A stretch of DNA of 64,000 bases from Narthecium ossifragum (lineage: Eukaryota > Streptophyta > Magnoliopsida > Dioscoreales > Nartheciaceae): contig OY986965.1 of NCBI GenBank assembly GCA_963920575.1, forward strand, positions 24,602,988 through 24,666,987, written 5' to 3'. The notes under the pieces are model-generated. The model saw nothing but the letters and a program-made list of their open reading frames with translations, made no database searches and was not told the origin of the DNA. The position numbers and the translations under genes were made by a program. Positions 58,954-64,000 of this stretch are shown piece after piece (position 1 is the first letter of the stretch; each line of letters begins with the position of its first letter).

Positions 58954-60014
58954 TGAATAATTACTTTTGAATCCCAAAAACTTCTTAAAATACAAATCTA
59001 CCCCTACATTCTTTAGACTCGCATATGTACCCTGAAAACATTGAAAAATGCTAAACATGCTCTTCTGTTTAAGTTTGTCTATCCATCTAACTTAATCATG
59101 ATATAAATCTAATCCGAGAGCAAAGTTACTTAAATACCCATGTTAGGGGAAATCGCTCTCGCCGCGTTGAGCGTTGCGAAAGGCGCAACAGCTGATCGAA
59201 GAGATGGCGGTGAGGAGGACGAGGATGACCATGTTGAGGTCCGAGAGCTTGTGCCAGTCGGTCCTCACCTGCTCGAGCATCCCCGCCTTGCACGAATCGC
59301 AGCCATAGCAGAGAATGCCCGACGCGTTGTTCCACCGGTGGTAGTCCTTGTCATGAGTTGCCATCGTCATCCCCGACCCGTATGTGCACGAAGTCGGTGG
59401 CTTGCAGTGGGCGGACTGCGCCCAAAATCCAACCTTTTTAGATTTTTTTTAATCTATTCATTCTATGGCAAAACCCAGAGATATGGTATCTTAGTGCACC
59501 TGGATCGCCGAGAGATCTTTCTAGAGGTAATTAAGCGGCGTCCAGCCGGCGACCTTAGCGCAAGCCTTCGAACCCACCACGCAGGCCTTGGCGGCCTTCC
59601 AGTACTTAGGCTCCTCTATCCTTTGTCTTAGGCAAGACGAGTAGTCCACAAGCTTGTACTCCCGGTATGCCCGGCCGGGAACCTCCATGCCGCCGCCGAT
59701 GACGGCGAACCTGAACACCGTGAGCCCCAGCAGTGCGGCTATCAATAGCAGCATCACGAGCGGCGTCTAGAGCGTCAATGACGACGTCGGCGGCGATGGT
59801 CATGATTGGCTCAACCATAATAAAGGGCATAAGTGTCTTTTCCCCTGATGCCGTTAACGGCGTTTGAAATATTCCCTATTTATTCGCTAGGAAGTAATTC
59901 AGGGGCATGATTAATATTTTTTCAATATTTTTAAGGGTACATACATGAGGCCAAAGATTGTAAGGGTACATTTGTAATTTTAGAAGTTTTGGAGGACTCA
60001 AAAGTAATTATCCC
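58954..60014 (-). mobile_element. Pack-MULE carrying a tetraspanin fragment
   Basis: The left terminus TGAATAATTACTTTTGAATC and the reversed right terminus GGGATAATTACTTTTGAGTC extend into about 80 bp of inverted similarity, including CTACCCCTACATTCTTT against GTACCCTTACAATCTTT. Flanks ATATATATA and ATATATGTG match at 7 of 9 positions. The interior is a GC-rich tetraspanin gene fragment on the minus strand. Its termini are shared with the MITE at 45055-45419. Confidence 0.85.
59143..59766 (-). pseudogene. Tetraspanin gene fragment with intron
   Basis: Minus-strand exon 59766-59500 encodes a transmembrane segment (LVMLLLIAALLGLTVFRFAV) and the start of the large extracellular loop (VPGRAYREYKLVDYSSCLRQRIEEPKYW). 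A GT-AG intron 59499-59416 follows, then exon 59415-59143 with CKPPTSC, CYGCDSCKAGMLEQVRTDW and the last transmembrane segment ending AFRNAQR. These are hallmarks of plant tetraspanins, membrane organisers. A TAG stop at 59523-59521 breaks the frame, and the conserved GCCKPP is AHCKPP. The first three membrane segments are missing apart from the third. The retained intron shows that genomic DNA was captured, not cDNA. Confidence 0.85.
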
Positions 60015-60126
60015 ATATATGTGTGTCTAACTTTATTGCGTCATTATGTGAATATTTAAATTTAACGTTTAATGTGTAGCCTATCTCTCTTTGCAAACTA
60101 TGTGAACATTATATGAACATCATATA

Positions 60127-62948
60127 TGTCACATCCCGACCAAGAAAACCCATCCGGTCCGGGACATGAGGGTTTCAAACCTATTCAATCATCTCTTGCG
60201 CATTTATATAACAAATAACACAATTAATTTGAACAATTCTATCAGAAGGGCAGCATAGTAATTTCTAATAAACTACTAACTATAATAGTTCCATATTAAT
60301 ATCAGAGTAAACAAGATTATATAACTTATACAAACCTCAGAATTATATAATTTACTCGTCGAATACATATTCATAAACATCTAATCATCGAAGAGGGAAT
60401 TTATACATTTAATACATCTATCAAAAGTAATATATAACAAAATGAATAGCTGAAGCTGCCAACATTTAAGGATTCTCGAGAGCCTCCTGAAGTCGCTGCG
60501 CCACCAAAAGCATGTTCAGTTGGTACTATGGAAGAAGAGCTGACACATGGACCTGCAAATGCAGCCCGGGTATGAGTGAGTGATAAGTTCAGTAGGGTTC
60601 TACTCTGCGTCACACACAAAGGGGGAAACAACAACAGTGTCGTTTCTCCACCTAAGCCTAAGGTATGCCAAGGGTCCCATAACCCATCGATGTCCCAAGG
60701 GCTCCTGTCATGAAACCTCTCTCTTGAACATGTTATCAAGAGGCAGTGGAACAGTAACATGCATGATCACCCTTACCTAGCAGGATTCCCATGCCTGAGG
60801 ACCACGTCGGAAACGCATCAACAACCATCCTTAGCACTTGGCCTTGGAGAAACGACATGACCTCTAAACCTCAACAACATTATCATTGTAGCCAACTAGA
60901 CATTAACCTCGATAACATAAGGATTCCAATAATACAATCACGCATAACCTGGAATGCCTCTAATGCATACAGTGCATGCACCTATATAAGCATCTAACCT
61001 AGGTGTCACTATATGCCACATCAACATCTCAGTCCACAGGTTAAGCTACTAATATAATAAAGAATCCGGCTTGATTCTTTAACAGCAATCGGCAACGCCG
61101 TTATACAATAGCCTTCGGTGCAACGTTGGCACACAATAGACTAAGGTTCCAATGTTATCAAACGGGTAACATTCCAACAACACAACTAGTGTTCAACAAC
61201 CAAACAGTTTAGTAATGCATTCCCGAGAGTTATCATTCTCCCGGTTAATCCACAAAGCAGTAAAGGGCACATCGTCGGCCCATTTACACTAAGCATGCAA
61301 TGGCACACCTTCGGCCCATTTATCTACTCATTCCCGGGAGTCGTCACTCTCCTAGTTGACCATAAAGCAGTAAATAGCTATGTACATGGGTTAGGAAAGC
61401 TATTAAAGCAATCACAAACTATATATATTGCATGCTCGACATAAAACTACTTGAATTCTGTAAATTTCGATAAGCGAATCCAAATTACGAATCATCGCAT
61501 AAATCGGCGATAAGACCGTCAAAGTGCGGATTAAAATCTCATACTAGACACCACCCATCATTGGGAAAGGCATATAAGAAATCCGGGTTGAAAAGAAATC
61601 AAAATCGTTGAAATCGAAAACGATTTTAGCTATCAGCATATAAGAGATCGATCTTTTTGCCTAAGAAGATTGATCCTCTTCATGCGTGCACTATGCCGGG
61701 AATAAGAAATCGATTTTCTACCCAAGAAGATCGATTGGTTTTTAATTCATGTTTTGTCGCAGTCTCGTAGAAACTTTGTCATAAATATTAAAAAAATCAG
61801 AAAAATATGAAATTACTTGCATTGAAAAATAGATTTGAAGATTTACAACTTTTATCTTGAAAGTTTCACGAGGTTATACACACATAAGCCGAAAATTGAG
61901 TGTGAACATAACTGTTCAGCTAAAAATAAAAAACCTTCTGACCGTCACAAAAGAGATCGATCTTCTCTTTCATACGACAGTAAGGTCTATTCAAGGAGAT
62001 CGATCTTCTCTCCCAAGAAAATCGATCTTCTTTTTGCGCGCCCCCTATCAATCAGAAAAGATCGATCTTCTATCATGTGAAGATCAATCCTTCATCTGAC
62101 GGAAGGCATATTCAAGCTAAAAGATCGAGGAAGATCGATCCTTCAACGGCGGTTACTATTCACATGAATAGTAATGAGAATCCAATTTCTTGGATTCAAT
62201 CTATCAAAACAAGTCCAATTCAAACCAAACTTTGCAGGGAGGTACAATTGGAGGTGGGGAACTTATTGGTACAAAAAAATCCAACTTATGACAGTTGCAT
62301 TTCAGATCTAAGCCAGAATAGCCAAAAACCGATGAAATAGCGATAAATACAGAATTCGTTCGATGAAATACGAAATTGACTCGGTGGGAATGTTCTAAGC
62401 ATGGTATTACACTACTCTATAAAGTTACACAACATTCTAACAAACACAAACACATCAAAACCGCATAAAACCAATCCTAGGTAAATCAACTTGGTAGAAT
62501 TGGGTAGAAACACCTACATGTGTAGAAGAGCTGACGATCTACAAGTCCCTCAACTCCGATCGCCCTGAATCCATGCTGAAAAGCCGCAGCCGAGCCTCCA
62601 GTGGGCAGCCAACAGAAGAGAGAAGGAGAGAAAAGAAAAGAAAAGAAGAGAGAGAAGGGAAGAGGGGTTTATATAGAAAGCTAGAATCGATCACAGCTAT
62701 CCATCGCGATCTTTCTCGATCGAACTCCAATCTTTCGATCGGAAGCGTCCTTAAATTTATAATCAATCACATACATCAATCCAAGGCAGAGTGTGCACTA
62801 CACGTGTTTGAAACCACCACCAAGGCGCAATTTTATCAAATTGCACTTGGGGTTCTAAAACAGCGATGCAATCAACCGATCGCAAGCCAAGGCCAATCGA
62901 GTCAAACCAACAAAACCAGACCCTCGACCTAACACAGTCGGACCACAT
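60127..62948 (-). mobile_element. LTR-type element related to the one at 8453-10926
   Basis: Read on the minus strand it ends GGACCGGATGGGTTTT...GGATGTGACA at 60127, matching the end of the 8453-10926 element (TCCGGATGGGTCTTCC...GCGACA). The blocks GTAGAACCCTACTGA and TTTGCAGGTCCAT-like (about 60540-60610) and AAATTGCGCCTTG near the start also match. It carries GAAGATCGATCTTC palindromes (61640-62150) where the relative has GGATCGATCC. The start is placed near 62948 (TGTGGTCCGAC) but is unsure, and no target duplication was found. No gag or pol was seen. Confidence 0.65.
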
Positions 62949-63091
62949 TGGACATTTTTTGAAATATCCCCCTTATAAAACATAAAGAGTGATCAGGATT
63001 TGCCTATAAACACATCTAACGGCTGTGATTCCATGATCAGCTTTAAAATCCGCTGCGAAAATTGAGACTTCCCGCCAAAATTCTCAGCCTA

Positions 63092-63113
63092 CAGTTTAAG
63101 TGCACTTAAACTG
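63092..63113. repeat. Perfect 22-bp palindrome
   Basis: CAGTTTAAGTG followed by its exact reverse complement, with no spacer. It lies immediately before a GA run (63112-63127) and a GC-rich block. Confidence 0.9.
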
Positions 63114-63129
63114 AGAGAGAGAGAGAGGA

Positions 63130-64000
63130 GACAGGATGGGATGGGACGTGACCGGTATCCCATCCGCCTCATCCCCCTCTCTCTTCTCTGATCTCCCATC
63201 GCCCTTTCTACTCACATCCCCCTCTCTTCTCTCTTCTCCCATCTCTCTCTCTTCTCACATCTACCGGCTCCGGCTCCGTCGTCCGTCGGCCGACGGCCAC
63301 GCCCCCAAGCCTCCTCTACCGGCTCTAACCTCCCCGCTCTTCCCGTCTCCGGCCCCTTGGCCCTTCCGCTCATTCACCCCGTTCCTCTCCGAGGCGTCGA
63401 GAGGGTGACTGGAGAGAGAGATCGTGAGGAGAAGAGAGGAGAGCGGCGACCCGATCAGGGAAGAGAGGGAGACCGCGACCACAGGAGAGATCACGGCGGG
63501 GACCGTGGCTGGAGGAGACCGCGACTTGAGCTTGAGTGTGACGGTGAGTAGTAGAGGTACTTCCATCGAGCTCCTCGATCATCGTCCCGATGCCATCGAG
63601 CTCCTCGATCATCGTCTCGGCACCGCCTCTCGGACTGCCTCTGCTCCGAGCCATCGAGCTTCTCGGATCGCCTCTACTTCGAGCCATCGAGCCTCTACTC
63701 CGATCATCGTCCCGGCGCCACCATCGAGCTCCTCGATCTACGGTATGTATCCCATCCCCCTCTCCGAGCCATCTCCCATCTCCCACCCCCTTTCTCACTC
63801 TCTCTTCCCTCCCAGAGCTCGAGTCTCCCGGTGACGATCCCAGCCACTAACCCCTCCCTGGGAAGCCTCTCGGACCGCCTCTACTCCGAGCCTTTGAGCT
63901 TCTCGGATCGTTTCTCGGAAAGAAAGCTGACGGGGGAGGAGAAAGGCCGGCGAGTCGACGGCGAGGACCCTCGGGCTTGGCAGCAGTGAAGGTAAGCATC
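63130..64000 (+). other. GC-rich CT-rich block, possible 5' end of a gene leaving the window
   Basis: C/T-rich first half and a repeated phrase CCATCGAGCTCCTCGATCATCG and variants between 63567 and 63745. A GTAAGC donor-like site lies at 63992-63997. Composition fits a 5' UTR or first exon reading rightwards, but no conserved protein was recognised in any frame. Open frames here are low-complexity. Confidence 0.35.

Noticed and set aside
63424..63850. A Ser/Arg-rich protein from repeated CATCGAGC units
   Set aside because: Multiple frames and both strands are open because of a short DNA repeat. No conserved domain.

Overview
The window is nuclear DNA of a flowering plant. It has spliced genes with GT-AG introns, AT-rich intergenic DNA and nested transposons of typical plant classes (Ty1/copia LTR elements, CACTA, Mutator-like, PIF/Harbinger MITEs). 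A captured gene fragment resembles the rice strigolactone repressor D53, which leans towards a monocot; I would not name a genus. There is one gap of exactly 200 N (32499-32698).

Host genes: (1) a lone first exon of glutamine-dependent asparagine synthetase, minus strand, 3995-4074, with no further exon before the left edge; (2) a complete five-exon F-box gene, minus, 21825-19259; (3) a single-exon MIZU-KUSSEI1 (MIZ1/DUF617) gene, plus, 33180-33917; (4) a complete six-exon RSRC2-type RS-rich gene, minus, 37391-34061, convergent with the MIZ1 gene and ending 143 bp from it; (5) a complete ten-exon plastid-type ribose-5-phosphate isomerase (RpiA family) gene, minus, 58051-52383. A signal-peptide-like first exon at 40271-40396 and the GC-rich last 870 bp are uncertain.

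Transposon layout, left to right: an LTR element with its primer-binding site (1-1573, minus); a 12.5-kb decayed CACTA element (5449-17975) with two LTR-type insertions inside it (8453-10926 and 15944-17708), each with a 5-bp target duplication; a long-TIR Mutator-like element (23566-26701); a degenerate copia element (26702-32498) carrying a 655-bp Mutator-type fold-back; MITEs between 38.2 and 39.5 kb; a second copia lineage (40546-44637); a tandem copia array on the minus strand (44638-52186) arranged LTR, gag-pol, LTR, truncated gag; a Pack-MULE holding a D53/SMXL-like pseudogene inside the last RPI intron (52635-54018); a MITE in the RPI promoter (58232-58485); a second Pack-MULE holding a tetraspanin pseudogene (58954-60014); and an LTR-like element related to the one at 8.5 kb (60127 to about 62948).

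The least expected structure is in the 5' leader of the copia family found at 26.9, 45.7 and 51.6 kb. Every copy has a dense series of tiny stem-loops of the form GTRC-(loop ending GAA or AAA)-GYAC next to a tRNA-like A-box/B-box module, both between the LTR and gag. The main other points are gene capture by two Mutator-like elements close to one host gene, and loss of the RpiA catalytic glutamate in the isomerase.
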